Part shown: positions 1-6,763 of the stretch, in pieces | Layout: the number at the start of each line of letters is the position of its first letter | Position numbering within the stretch: the first letter of the stretch is position 1 | Assembly: GCA_024641895.1 (NCBI GenBank) | Contig: JAHECE010000045.1 | Location: forward strand, 4,646 to 13,410 | Direction of reading: 5' to 3' | Source: Actinomycetales bacterium | GTDB taxonomy: Bacteria; Actinomycetota; Actinomycetes; Actinomycetales; JAHECE01 | Length of the DNA: 8,765 bases | The notes under the pieces: model-generated | Databases searched by the model: none | The model's input: the letters and a program-made list of their open reading frames with translations, nothing else | Told to the model about the DNA's origin: nothing | Position numbers and translations under genes: made by a program

Positions 1-440
1 CGCTCGGAGAGGAACGCCTGCGCCGGCGCGGCCTGCTGGGTGTGAAGCTGCTCGGCGAAATACGTCGCGGCGACCCGGTGCGCCTTGAGGAGCCGTTGCC
101 GTCTGCCGGGCTCCTCGCCCGAGCGGGGCCCGCCCTCCTCGTAGCGAACCTGCACGCCGACACGGCCTGCGAGGTGCTCGACGGCCTCGGAGAAGGTCAG
201 GTGGTCGACCTTCTGGATGAACGAGATGACGTCGCCGCCCTCGTCGCACCCGAAGCAGTGCCACAGCCCCACCTGGGGCCGGACGTGGAAGGACGGCGTG
301 CGCTCGTCGTGAAAGGGGCACAGACCCTTCATCGACCCGACACCCGCCGAGCGCAGGCTCACGTGCTCGGCGACGACCTCTTCGATACGGGCCTTCTCAC
401 GCACCTGAGCGATGTCGTCGCGACGGATGCGGCCGGCCAT
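1..440 (-). CDS. dnaG: DNA primase DnaG, N-terminal part (cut by left window edge)
   Basis: DnaG makes the RNA primers for DNA replication at the fork, acting with the replicative helicase. The 146 codons visible begin MAGRIRRDDIAQVREKARIE and carry the CHC2-type zinc-binding domain of bacterial primases. The zinc ligands are C41 and H44 (in CPFHDERTPSF) and C62 and C65 (in WHCFGC). The following GGDVISFIQKVDHLTFSEAVEHLA is the usual continuation of this domain. The TOPRIM catalytic core and the helicase-binding C-terminus lie outside the window. The ATG at 438-440 fits the family's normal N-terminus. No Shine-Dalgarno precedes it, but a TACACT element ends 7 nt upstream, so the mRNA may be leaderless. 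The gene lies 122 nt downstream of dgt on the same strand, a pairing also known from mycobacteria. The family call is very secure. Confidence 0.96.
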   Translation of the reverse strand, partial: MAGRIRRDDIAQVREKARIEEVVAEHVSLRSAGVGSMKGLCPFHDERTPSFHVRPQVGLWHCFGCDEGGDVISFIQKVDHLTFSEAVEHLAGRVGVQVRYEEGGPRSGEEPGRRQRLLKAHRVAATYFAEQLHTQQAAPAQAFLSE

Positions 441-447
441 GGGCGCG

Positions 448-453
448 AGTGTA
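448..453 (-). promoter_or_regulatory. Candidate -10 element of dnaG (TACACT), leaderless start
   Basis: On the minus strand TACACT matches the actinobacterial TAnnnT -10 pattern (4 of 6 to TATAAT). It is followed by 7 nt and then the dnaG ATG, so transcription would start at or next to the start codon. The lack of any purine-rich ribosome binding site in those nucleotides supports this reading. No -35 match is visible at the usual spacing. The call is an inference from sequence geometry. Confidence 0.45.
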
Positions 454-460
454 CGTCTGC

Positions 461-484
461 GCGGCTCCGGGGCCCCGGAGCCGC
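461..484 (-). repeat. 24-bp perfect GC-rich palindrome between dgt and dnaG
   Basis: The arms are GCGGCTCCGGGG (461-472) and CCCCGGAGCCGC (473-484), a perfect inverted repeat with no spacer. It lies about 80 nt past the dgt stop and 7 nt upstream of the candidate dnaG -10. As RNA it could form a strong hairpin that terminates or pauses dgt transcription, although no T-tract follows. As DNA it could be a protein-binding site in the dnaG promoter. The sequence does not decide between these. Confidence 0.5.
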
Positions 485-562
485 CCCAGACGCTGCTCAC
501 CCAGGCTCTGCGCCAAGGCTCGCGGGCTGATCCCGGTCGCGCTGCCGGGGCGGCCCCACCCC

Positions 563-1873
563 TCAGCCGGGCGCGCGGTGGTGCGGCGGACGGCAGAGCC
601 GCGCGTGCCACGACATCGCGCTGAGGTCCGTCAGGGAGGCGACCTGGTCGACGACGACGCGCAGCCTGGCCGCGTCGGTCCCGGCCGCATGCCAGTCCGA
701 GGCGAACTGCTCCTCGAGGGCGCTCGCGCCGCGGTCGGCCAGGAGCTCGACGAGGTCGGTGAGCATCTCCCGCTGGTTCTGGTAGAGGGGCTCACCCTCG
801 CGCGGTGCCATGACGTAGAGCGCCGCGACGCCCTTGAGCGTGGAGATCTCGGCAACCGTGCCGGTCGGCACGACCACGTCGGCCGCGTACCTGGTCAGGG
901 GTCCGCCACCCCACTGGGCCCGGGTCGCGGACTCGGCGGCACCGCAGAAGCGCCCGATCAGCTGGCTCGTCATGTCCTTGAGCGCTGCCTGGCCCGCCCG
1001 CGTGCCGTCGTAGCCCCTCACCCAGAACGGCAGCCGCGCGAGGTCGTCGATGGCGATGCGCAGGTCGTCGTCGTCGACCGGCGGGTCGTACCAGTCCCGG
1101 ATCTGGGCCACCAGGCGGTCGTGCTCGCCGGCGCGCTCGAGGGCTGACAGGTCGACCCGGCCCGAGACGATGGCGTCCTCGACGTCGTGGACCGAGTAGG
1201 AGATGTCATCCGACAGGTCCATGATCTGGGCCTCGATGCAGCGACGCCGCTCGGCCGGGCTGTCCGCGCGCGCCCAGGCGAAGACCTCGAGGTCCTCTGC
1301 GAACACCCCGAACTTGCGCGTCGCCCGTCCGTCAGGGCGCTGAGGCCCGTCGCCGCGCAGCCACGGGTACTTCGTCGCGGCGTCGAGGGCGGCGCGCGTG
1401 AGGTTGAGCCCGACGCACCGCCCGTCCGCGCGGAGCACCTTGGGCTCGAGCCTGCTGAGGATGCGCAGGGTCTGGGCGTTGCCCTCGAACCCGCCGATGT
1501 CGGCTGCTGCCTCGTTCAGCGCGCGCTCACCGTTGTGCCCGAAGGGCGGATGTCCGAGGTCGTGCGCAAGGCAGGCGGTGTCCACGACGTCCGGGGAGCA
1601 GCCGAGCGCGGCGCCGAGCTGCCGGCCGATCTGGGCGACCTCCAGGGAGTGCGTCAGACGCGTCCGGACGAAGTCGTCCGAGCCCGGTCCGAGCACCTGG
1701 GTCTTGGCACTGAGCCGGCGAAGCGCCGCAGAGTGCACGAGCCGCGCGCGGTCCCGCTCGAAGGCGGTGCGGGCCGGATTCTTCGGTGGCTCGGCGACCC
1801 AGCGTTCGACAGCGGCCTCGCTGTAGGCGCCGTCGACGACGTCGCTCGCCCCGCTCGCCGACGTCCCCGCCAC
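563..1873 (-). CDS. dgt: Deoxyguanosinetriphosphate triphosphohydrolase-like HD protein
   Basis: Enzymes of this family cleave dGTP or other dNTPs to the deoxynucleoside and tripolyphosphate, acting in nucleotide-pool control in the cytoplasm. The 436-residue product begins at GTG 1871-1873. It has the family's N-terminal RTAFERDRARLVHSAALRRL followed by an HD metal site: H75 in RTRLTHSLEVAQIGR, H104-D105 in CLAHDLGHPPFGHNGE, and the later aspartates in MDLSDDISYSVHDVEDAI (about 218-235). The length is normal for the bacterial Dgt-like family. The frame stays open another 100 codons upstream, but that part runs into the 3' end of the GH13 gene and is Arg/Pro/Gly-rich without homology, so I reject it. 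No Shine-Dalgarno precedes GTG; a TACGCT element ends 6 nt before it, suggesting a leaderless mRNA. The true substrate in this organism is unproven, because many members act on several dNTPs. Confidence 0.94.
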   Translation of the reverse strand: MAGTSASGASDVVDGAYSEAAVERWVAEPPKNPARTAFERDRARLVHSAALRRLSAKTQVLGPGSDDFVRTRLTHSLEVAQIGRQLGAALGCSPDVVDTACLAHDLGHPPFGHNGERALNEAAADIGGFEGNAQTLRILSRLEPKVLRADGRCVGLNLTRAALDAATKYPWLRGDGPQRPDGRATRKFGVFAEDLEVFAWARADSPAERRRCIEAQIMDLSDDISYSVHDVEDAIVSGRVDLSALERAGEHDRLVAQIRDWYDPPVDDDDLRIAIDDLARLPFWVRGYDGTRAGQAALKDMTSQLIGRFCGAAESATRAQWGGGPLTRYAADVVVPTGTVAEISTLKGVAALYVMAPREGEPLYQNQREMLTDLVELLADRGASALEEQFASDWHAAGTDAARLRVVVDQVASLTDLSAMSWHARLCRPPHHRAPG

Positions 1874-1879
1874 GGCGTC

Positions 1880-1885
1880 AGCGTA
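1880..1885 (-). promoter_or_regulatory. Candidate -10 element of dgt (TACGCT), leaderless start
   Basis: Minus-strand TACGCT fits TAnnnT and is followed by 6 nt (GACGCC) and the dgt GTG. Transcription from it would begin at the start codon. This supports the chosen GTG, which lacks a ribosome binding site. No -35 hexamer is visible; that position lies inside the adjoining palindrome. Confidence 0.42.
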
Positions 1886-1913
1886 GTCCGGGCGGCGCCG
1901 GCGCCGCCCGGAC
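1886..1913 (-). terminator. 28-bp perfect palindrome after the GH13 gene, possible terminator
   Basis: The arms are GTCCGGGCGGCGCC (1886-1899) and GGCGCCGCCCGGAC (1900-1913), a perfect inverted repeat without spacer. It starts 28 nt past the GH13 stop. As RNA it would give an extremely stable hairpin, the U-less type often proposed for GC-rich Actinobacteria. It also directly abuts the candidate dgt -10 element, so it may equally act as DNA in the dgt promoter. No T-tract follows. Confidence 0.5.
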
Positions 1914-1941
1914 CGCGGCCACCGGTCCCAGGCGCGGGTCG

Positions 1942-3819
1942 TCAGGCCAGGCGCCAGACCTGGGCCGTCGGGCCGTCGCCGGGCACCACGAGACCCCGCT
2001 CGGTGACCTCGAGCCGCCCGCCACCGAAGAGGTTCTCCGGCACGGCGCCTTCGGCGAGCAGGGACACCGGCAGGACCGAACCGGGCCACGGCGCTCGCGC
2101 GACGACGACGAGGACGCGTTCCTCGGCCGTCTCGCGCAGGTAGGCCAGGGCGTCGTCGTGCACGATCGCCCACCGCAGACCGCCGTCACGAAGTGCCCGG
2201 ACGTCGTTACGCAGGTGGATGAGCGCGCGGACCGTCGCGAACGTGTCCGACTCGAACGCCTCGGGCCGGTCCCACGGCATCGGGACACGGCCGTGCTCAC
2301 CGGACAGGCCGCGCGTGCCGAGCTCGAGCCCGGCGAACATCATCGGCGTGCCGGGATAGGTGAAGAGCAGCGTCGTCGCCACGGCGTCGATGCGCGGGTC
2401 GTCGGTGACAGTGCGCAGCCGCGGGGTGTCGTGCGTGTCCAGGGAGTTCCACTGCGACAGGGCGATGGGCCAGGAGACTGCGGCCGCAACCTCTTGCATC
2501 GTCGCGACCACGGACTGACCCGACCGTCGCGGGATCCTGTTGGGCATCCCCAGGAACCCCGGCACCGCGGTCTCGGGGTTCACCAGCCAGGTCCACACGG
2601 GTCGCATGAAGCCCGCGTAGTTCATCGTGCCCTGCCACCCGTCGCCGACGAGGTCGGCGGCGGCGTCGAAGTTGTGCTCGGCGATGAGCGCGGCGTCGGG
2701 ATTGATCCTTGCCATGGTCGAGCGCATCGCGCGGGCGACCTCGTGAGCGAAGTCGTCCGCCGCGTACCTGCCCGTCATGTTGGCCACGTCGATCCGCCAG
2801 CCGTCGAGCGCGACGGGCTCCTTCAGCCAGCGTGCGGTCACGGAGTCGTCGCCGAGGGCCATCCTCTCCATGAGCCCCGCGCCGCCGTAGTTGAGCTTCG
2901 GCAGGGTCGGCACGTCGTACCAGCCGACGTAGCCCGGCGCCTCCTCGCGCCAGTAGTAGTACGTGGCTTCGAGGCAGGACCGGTCAGCGAGGGCGCGTTG
3001 GAACCACTCGTGGGTATCGCCGGTGTGGTTCGTCGTGAAGTCACCGATGAGGCGCATCCCGCGGGAGTGCAGCGACCGGGACAAGGACGCGAGGGCGTCG
3101 TCACCGCCGAGCAGGGGGTCGACCTCGTCGAAGGTGGTCGCGTTGTAGCGGTGGTTCGACTCTCCCGGGAAGACGGGGGTGAGGTAGACGGTGCCGACCC
3201 CGAGGTCCTGGAGGTAGTCGAGCCGCTGCTCGATCCCCGGCAGGTCGCCGCCGAAGTACTGCAGCGGGGTCCGCGGGTCCTTCGTGTCGACGTAGACCTC
3301 GTCGTCCCACTCGGCCGGCAGCGCCCACGCCGGCGTCCCCCGTTCGACTCCGGAGCGCGCGAAGCGGTCAGGGAAGATCTGGTAGACGACGCCGTCCCGC
3401 TCCCAGGCCGGAGCTCCGCCGTGAACGCTGAGCCGGAAGTCGGCGGCGTCCGTGACGTCTCGCTCGTGCACACCGGTGCCGTTGAGCCAGCGGTAGGTGT
3501 CGCCGTCCTGGAGCACGAAGCGATAGCGCGTGACCGGGTTGTGCACCAGCACCTCGGCTGCGTACCAGCGTTCGACGGGCGTCTCGGCCTCGAGAGTCGC
3601 CTCGACGTAGCCCGGCTCGCCGTCGCGCAGCACGCGGACGTGAACGCCGGAGACCGACTCCCCCGCCGGGATGCGCACCCGGAGGATCGCCGTGTCGCCG
3701 AGGGCGGGAACGCCGCCCGGCACATAGAGCGCGCTGCCGTCATGGTGCGGACGGTCGAGCAGGTGGTGGGCTGCATCGACCTCGTGCGCGGCGGCGGTGC
3801 CGGTACTCGTGTCTTCCAC
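1942..3819 (-). CDS. GH13 maltodextrin hydrolase (neopullulanase/cyclomaltodextrinase type)
   Basis: This alpha-amylase-family enzyme probably cleaves imported maltodextrins in the cytoplasm; no signal peptide is present. The 625-residue product has an N-terminal CBM34-like beta domain (about 28-135). Next come VVYQIFPDRF (144-153), where the TIM barrel begins, and then the family's conserved regions. Region I is DFTTNH (D260-H265). Region V is LPKLN (306-310), close to the MPKLN signature of the neopullulanase subfamily. Region II is GWRIDVAN with the expected nucleophile D344. Region III is AEHN with the acid/base E381. Region IV is THDTPR with the transition-state stabiliser D464. All catalytic residues are present. 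The GTG start at 3817-3819 has GAGGAG 8 nt upstream. The gene follows malG on the same strand but is separated from it by a strong terminator. Exact specificity (cyclodextrin, pullulan, maltooligosaccharide, or alpha-glucosidase action) cannot be read from sequence alone. Confidence 0.92.
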   Translation of the reverse strand: MEDTSTGTAAAHEVDAAHHLLDRPHHDGSALYVPGGVPALGDTAILRVRIPAGESVSGVHVRVLRDGEPGYVEATLEAETPVERWYAAEVLVHNPVTRYRFVLQDGDTYRWLNGTGVHERDVTDAADFRLSVHGGAPAWERDGVVYQIFPDRFARSGVERGTPAWALPAEWDDEVYVDTKDPRTPLQYFGGDLPGIEQRLDYLQDLGVGTVYLTPVFPGESNHRYNATTFDEVDPLLGGDDALASLSRSLHSRGMRLIGDFTTNHTGDTHEWFQRALADRSCLEATYYYWREEAPGYVGWYDVPTLPKLNYGGAGLMERMALGDDSVTARWLKEPVALDGWRIDVANMTGRYAADDFAHEVARAMRSTMARINPDAALIAEHNFDAAADLVGDGWQGTMNYAGFMRPVWTWLVNPETAVPGFLGMPNRIPRRSGQSVVATMQEVAAAVSWPIALSQWNSLDTHDTPRLRTVTDDPRIDAVATTLLFTYPGTPMMFAGLELGTRGLSGEHGRVPMPWDRPEAFESDTFATVRALIHLRNDVRALRDGGLRWAIVHDDALAYLRETAEERVLVVVARAPWPGSVLPVSLLAEGAVPENLFGGGRLEVTERGLVVPGDGPTAQVWRLA

Positions 3820-3827
3820 GGTGAGAG

Positions 3828-3856
3828 CTCCTCAGGGGGTGATCGCCTAAACTCTA
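3828..3856 (-). promoter_or_regulatory. Candidate GH13 promoter and ribosome binding site
   Basis: GAGGAG on the minus strand (3828-3833) lies 8 nt before the GTG and fixes that start. Further upstream, TAGAGT (3851-3856) fits TAnnnT and would give a 5' leader of roughly 25 nt. No -35 hexamer is recognisable, and no copy of the CTTGCGCAAG palindrome occurs between this element and the malG terminator. The ribosome site is convincing; the -10 is only a candidate. Confidence 0.45.
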
Positions 3857-3946
3857 GTGACGGCCGTCCGGCCGGGGAGACGCCTTCGGGGCCGGTCGTC
3901 GATGCCTGCGAGGCGACGCGTCCGCAGTGCGAGACCGCCGCAAGAA

Positions 3947-3981
3947 GAACGGCACCGGCTGACCTGCAGCCGGTGCCGTTC
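3947..3981 (-). terminator. Rho-independent terminator after malG
   Basis: A perfect 14-bp stem (3947-3960 with 3968-3981, core AACGGCACCGGCT / AGCCGGTGCCGTT) closes a 7-nt loop 27 nt past the malG stop. On the minus strand the stem's final GTT runs into CTTCTTG, giving a T-rich tail. This is the clearest intrinsic terminator in the window. It should end the malEFG transcript before the GH13 gene. Confidence 0.85.
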
Positions 3982-4008
3982 CTGTTGCCGAAGCGCCCTG
4001 CGGGCGGG

Positions 4009-4950
4009 TCAGCCCTTGACGGCTCCGGAGGTGATGCCGCCGACGATGAACCGCTGCAGGTACTGGAACAGCAGGATCACCGGGAGGGCGGTGAGCACGG
4101 CGGCCGCGGCGAACACGCCGAGGTTGTTCGACCGGTCCGCCTCGATGATGCCGTACATACCGACGGCAAGAGTCTTGACGGTGGTCTCCCGGAGGAAGAT
4201 CGACGCCATGATGTACTCGCCGATCACGCCGACGAAGGAGAGCAGGCCGGTCACCGCGAGGATCGGCCGCACGAGCGGCAGGATGATCTTGAAGTAGACC
4301 TGCGCGTGACCACACCCGTCGATGGTCGCCGCCTCGTCGAGCTCCTTCGGCACGGAGTCGAAGAAGCCCTTGATCAGCCACACCTGCCCCAGAGCGCCAC
4401 CCAGCAGCAGCAGGATGTAGCCCGCCATCGTGTCCAGACCGATCGCGGGGACGACCTCACCGACCTGCGTGAACATCTGGAACAGTGCGACCGCCGCGAG
4501 GAACTGCGGGAACATCTGGATCAGCAGCAGCGTGAGCAGGCCACCACGGCGCCCCTTGAACCGGAACCGCGAGAAGGCGTATGCGGCGAGGGCGCTGAAG
4601 AAGACCTGACCGAGCACGACGACGACAGCGACGATCAGCGTGTTGAGGAACCAGCGCGCGAACGGCCTGTTCGGGTCGCTGAACAGGGCCTCGAAGTTCA
4701 CGAGACTGAACTGGCTCGGGATGATCGATGTCGACGCCACGCTACCCAGCGGGTTCAGGGACGCCGAGATGATGTACAGGATCGGGATGACGGCGTACAC
4801 GATCGCGACGACGCCCACGATGTGGCGCCACCCGACCTCGGCCCACCAGCGCGCACCCTTGAGCTCGTCGCCGCGCAGCTCCTGAACGGGACCGCCGCCG
4901 GCGGGAGAGACGACCGTGGCCGTGACCTTGCCCGGAGAGTTCTGAGCCAT
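4009..4950 (-). CDS. malG: Maltose/maltodextrin ABC transporter permease MalG
   Basis: This is one of the two inner-membrane subunits of a carbohydrate ABC importer (CUT1 type). The 313-residue product has about six hydrophobic segments, near 43-64, 101-128, 137-160, 174-194, 229-250 and 278-300. Its EAA loop, where the ATPase docks, reads DEAATIDGCGHAQVYFKIILPLVRP (from about 205). The C-terminal QYLQRFIVGGITSGAVKG is typical of MalG-type permeases. Length and layout match MalG. The ATG (4948-4950) lies only 1 nt beyond the malF stop, and GAGGA about 11 nt upstream, inside malF, can serve as ribosome site, so the two are translationally coupled. Substrate assignment to maltose/maltodextrin rests on MalF's long loop, the neighbouring GH13 enzyme and the gene order. 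Confidence 0.93.
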   Translation of the reverse strand: MAQNSPGKVTATVVSPAGGGPVQELRGDELKGARWWAEVGWRHIVGVVAIVYAVIPILYIISASLNPLGSVASTSIIPSQFSLVNFEALFSDPNRPFARWFLNTLIVAVVVVLGQVFFSALAAYAFSRFRFKGRRGGLLTLLLIQMFPQFLAAVALFQMFTQVGEVVPAIGLDTMAGYILLLLGGALGQVWLIKGFFDSVPKELDEAATIDGCGHAQVYFKIILPLVRPILAVTGLLSFVGVIGEYIMASIFLRETTVKTLAVGMYGIIEADRSNNLGVFAAAAVLTALPVILLFQYLQRFIVGGITSGAVKG

Positions 4951-4951
4951 G

Positions 4952-6550
4952 TCAGTTCACATCCTCGAGGGCGCGAGTCGCCCGGAATTGGACCGCGGCC
5001 AGGACGCCGGTCAGGACGAACAGGATCACCGAGATCGCCGACGCGAACCCGATCTGCTGCGCCGAAGAACCGAACGCCAACCGGTAGGTGTAGCTGATCA
5101 GGATGTCCGTACCGCCGGCGGTCGGGTTGGCCGGGCTGAACGGCCCACCCTCCGTCAGCAGGAAGATCGCGTTGAAGTTGTTGAAGTTGAACGCGAAGGA
5201 GGAGACGAGCAGCGGCGCCACCGAGACCAGCAGGAGCGGGAAGGTGATCTTGCGGAAGTTCACGAAGCCGCTGGCGCCGTCGATCGACGCCGCCTCCTTG
5301 AGGTCGCCCGGGATGGCCTGGAGCGCACCCGTGCAGACCAGGAACATGTACGGGAAGCCCATCCACAGGTTCGTCCCGATGATTGCGACCTTCGCCCAGA
5401 ACGGGTCGCCGAACCAGTTGATGCTCAACCCGGTCAGGTCGTTGATGAGACCGAACTCCGTGTTGTAGAAGCCCGACCACACGAGCAGGGAGATGAAGCC
5501 CGGGATCGCGTAGGGCAGGAGGAGCACCGAGCGGTAGATCTTCTGGCCCTTCATCCGGTCGTCGTTCAGCGCGGTCGCCAGGAGCAGGCCGAGGAAGAAC
5601 GTGGTCGCCACCGAGAGCACGGCGAACGCCAGGGTCCAGAGGAAGATGCCGACGAAGTCGCTGCTGATGCGCGGGTCGGTGAAGGCCCGGACGTAGTTGT
5701 CGAAGCCGATGTTCTCGCCCCACGACTGGTTCGACAACCGCTCGCCGGACTCGCTCGTGAAGTACTTGCGGTCACCGACCTGCACGGGGGTGTAGGTGGT
5801 GCCGGTCTCGGTGTTCGTGATCGTGTCGGTGGCCTGGTCGTACTCGAGCGGCGTGTACAGCTCGACGGCCTGGAATCCCTGGGCCTTGATGACACCGCCC
5901 TCGGTCGGCACCGCGAAGCCGTCGAGCGGCCCGTCCCGCTGGCTGAGGGTGTTGATCTCGCTCTTGGTCAGGAGCGTGTAGCCCTCGGCCTCGGTCACCA
6001 CGCCGTTCTCGACGGTGACGCTCCCGGCGTCGAGCGGCGCGAGGCCGTCGGCCGTCCCGGCGAACACATCGCCGGTCTCGGCGTCCACGAGCAGGAACGT
6101 GTAGTCGGTACCCGCCTGCCCCACCGAGAGACCGAACTGGCGGGCACCATCGACCTGCTGCGCCGAGCCGCCGATGATCCGCGCGATCGTCGTCTCCTTG
6201 TCGGTCCGCGTGCCGTCCCCGAAGTTCGTCGTGGACAGCTGGAACGTCATGAGGATCGGGTAGACGACGAAGACCACCAGGAACAGCGCACCCGGGAGCA
6301 GGTACTTGGCCGGGATATAGCGCTTGGTCGCGTAGACGAAGACCAACGCGCCGACGATCGCCCAGATCGCGATCAGGAAGGCCCACCGCTGCTGCGACAG
6401 CAGGGCCGGGGTCAGGGCGGCCGCGAGGCCGCCGATGGTCCCGAGAGCGACGATCTTGACGACCATCGGCAAGGTCTTGCTTGAGCCCTGCTCGATCTTC
6501 TCGTCGGGGGGTGGTTCTGCTTGGGTCCTGCGGGATGCGGTGAGTTCCAC
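4952..6550 (-). CDS. malF: Maltose/maltodextrin ABC transporter permease MalF, with large extracytoplasmic loop
   Basis: This is the partner permease of MalG in the membrane. The 532-residue product has about eight hydrophobic segments: three near 29-49, 57-73 and 83-104, and five between about 300 and 522. Between the third and fourth is an extracytoplasmic insert of about 190 residues. Its place, size and end (TNTETGTTYTPVQVG, then NYVRAF) resemble the P2 domain of enterobacterial MalF, which contacts the binding protein. The EAA loop is LKEAASIDGASGFVNFRKITFPLL (from about 417). The GTG start (6548-6550) has GGAG 7 nt upstream and begins before the first membrane segment. The length is close to E. 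coli MalF. malE lies upstream, separated by a 184-nt region with a stem-loop and a palindromic operator candidate. Confidence 0.94.
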   Translation of the reverse strand: MELTASRRTQAEPPPDEKIEQGSSKTLPMVVKIVALGTIGGLAAALTPALLSQQRWAFLIAIWAIVGALVFVYATKRYIPAKYLLPGALFLVVFVVYPILMTFQLSTTNFGDGTRTDKETTIARIIGGSAQQVDGARQFGLSVGQAGTDYTFLLVDAETGDVFAGTADGLAPLDAGSVTVENGVVTEAEGYTLLTKSEINTLSQRDGPLDGFAVPTEGGVIKAQGFQAVELYTPLEYDQATDTITNTETGTTYTPVQVGDRKYFTSESGERLSNQSWGENIGFDNYVRAFTDPRISSDFVGIFLWTLAFAVLSVATTFFLGLLLATALNDDRMKGQKIYRSVLLLPYAIPGFISLLVWSGFYNTEFGLINDLTGLSINWFGDPFWAKVAIIGTNLWMGFPYMFLVCTGALQAIPGDLKEAASIDGASGFVNFRKITFPLLLVSVAPLLVSSFAFNFNNFNAIFLLTEGGPFSPANPTAGGTDILISYTYRLAFGSSAQQIGFASAISVILFVLTGVLAAVQFRATRALEDVN

Positions 6551-6583
6551 GATCGCGCTCCAGGGTCACGGGTTGCGGATGAG

Positions 6584-6599
6584 GCTCACGCTAGTGAGC
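6584..6599. repeat. Inverted repeat GCTCAC-GCTA-GTGAGC upstream of malF
   Basis: Perfect 6-bp arms flank a 4-nt centre, 34 nt before the malF start. The minus strand of its centre contains TAGCGT, which fits TAnnnT. It could therefore be a weak internal promoter overlapped by an operator, or just a small leader hairpin. No -35 is visible. Function is unknown. Confidence 0.3.
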
Positions 6600-6630
6600 G
6601 CGGTCCGGCCAGGGGGGCGGTTTGGCGGGG

Positions 6631-6642
6631 TCTTGCGCAAGA
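6631..6642. promoter_or_regulatory. Candidate LacI/MalR-type operator between malE and malF
   Basis: TCTTGCGCAAGA is a perfect 12-bp palindrome with the central CG typical of LacI-family operators. Its 10-bp core CTTGCGCAAG recurs exactly at the malE promoter. It lies 81 nt upstream of malF and downstream of the post-malE stem-loop. It could control an internal promoter, act as a roadblock to read-through, or help DNA looping to the upstream copies. Binding by the divergent LacI protein is inferred. Confidence 0.6.
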
Positions 6643-6668
6643 AGTCCCCGTAAGGCGGCAGGCAAAGC

Positions 6669-6706
6669 CCGGGGGTCCGAACGGCACTGGCCGCTCGGAC
6701 CCCCGG
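6669..6706 (-). terminator. Stem-loop after malE, attenuator or partial terminator
   Basis: A perfect 12-bp stem (6669-6680 with 6695-6706, arms CCGGGGGTCCGA / TCGGACCCCCGG) encloses a 14-nt loop that itself can form a 4-bp stem. It begins 28 nt past the malE stop. The tail on the minus strand, GCTTTGCC, is only weakly T-rich, so some read-through into malFG is expected. Such elements commonly keep the binding protein in excess over the permeases. Confidence 0.65.
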
Positions 6707-6730
6707 AGGGTGCTGCTAGGGCACTGCTAC

Positions 6731-6763
6731 GGCGTCAGGACGCCGCGATCGCCGCGGCGATCG
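6731..6763 (-). repeat. Two adjacent palindromes at the 3' end of malE
   Basis: GGCGTC-AG-GACGCC (6731-6744) spans the malE stop codon. CGATCGCCGCGGCGATCG (6746-6763) is a perfect 18-bp palindrome inside the last codons (IAAAIA). They may add structure that protects the 3' end of a malE-only transcript, but alanine/isoleucine codon choice in a GC-rich genome could produce them by chance. Confidence 0.35.

Noticed and set aside
42..530. 162-codon open frame on the plus strand
   Set aside because: Antisense to the primase zinc domain, whose ligands and family match are clear on the minus strand.
449..1147. 232-codon open frame on the plus strand
   Set aside because: Antisense to the C-terminal half of dgt; Arg/Val/Gly-rich without a domain.
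1561..1570. CGTGCGCAAG, 9 of 10 match to the operator palindrome
   Set aside because: It lies inside dgt over the conserved HD-motif codons, so the sequence is explained by the protein, and the palindrome is broken.
1874..2173. 100-codon N-terminal extension of dgt
   Set aside because: It overlaps the end of the GH13 gene and the 28-bp palindrome, is Arg-rich, and has no family match; family homology begins after GTG 1873.
1786..5097. 1103-codon open frame on the plus strand
   Set aside because: It runs antisense to GH13, malG and the tail of malF. Its product is Arg/Asp/Glu/Val/Gly-rich with no domain, as expected from the codon bias of the real genes opposite. It is a GC-content artefact.
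4949..6484. 511-codon open frame on the plus strand
   Set aside because: Antisense to malF, same charged low-complexity composition, no recognisable motif or ribosome site.
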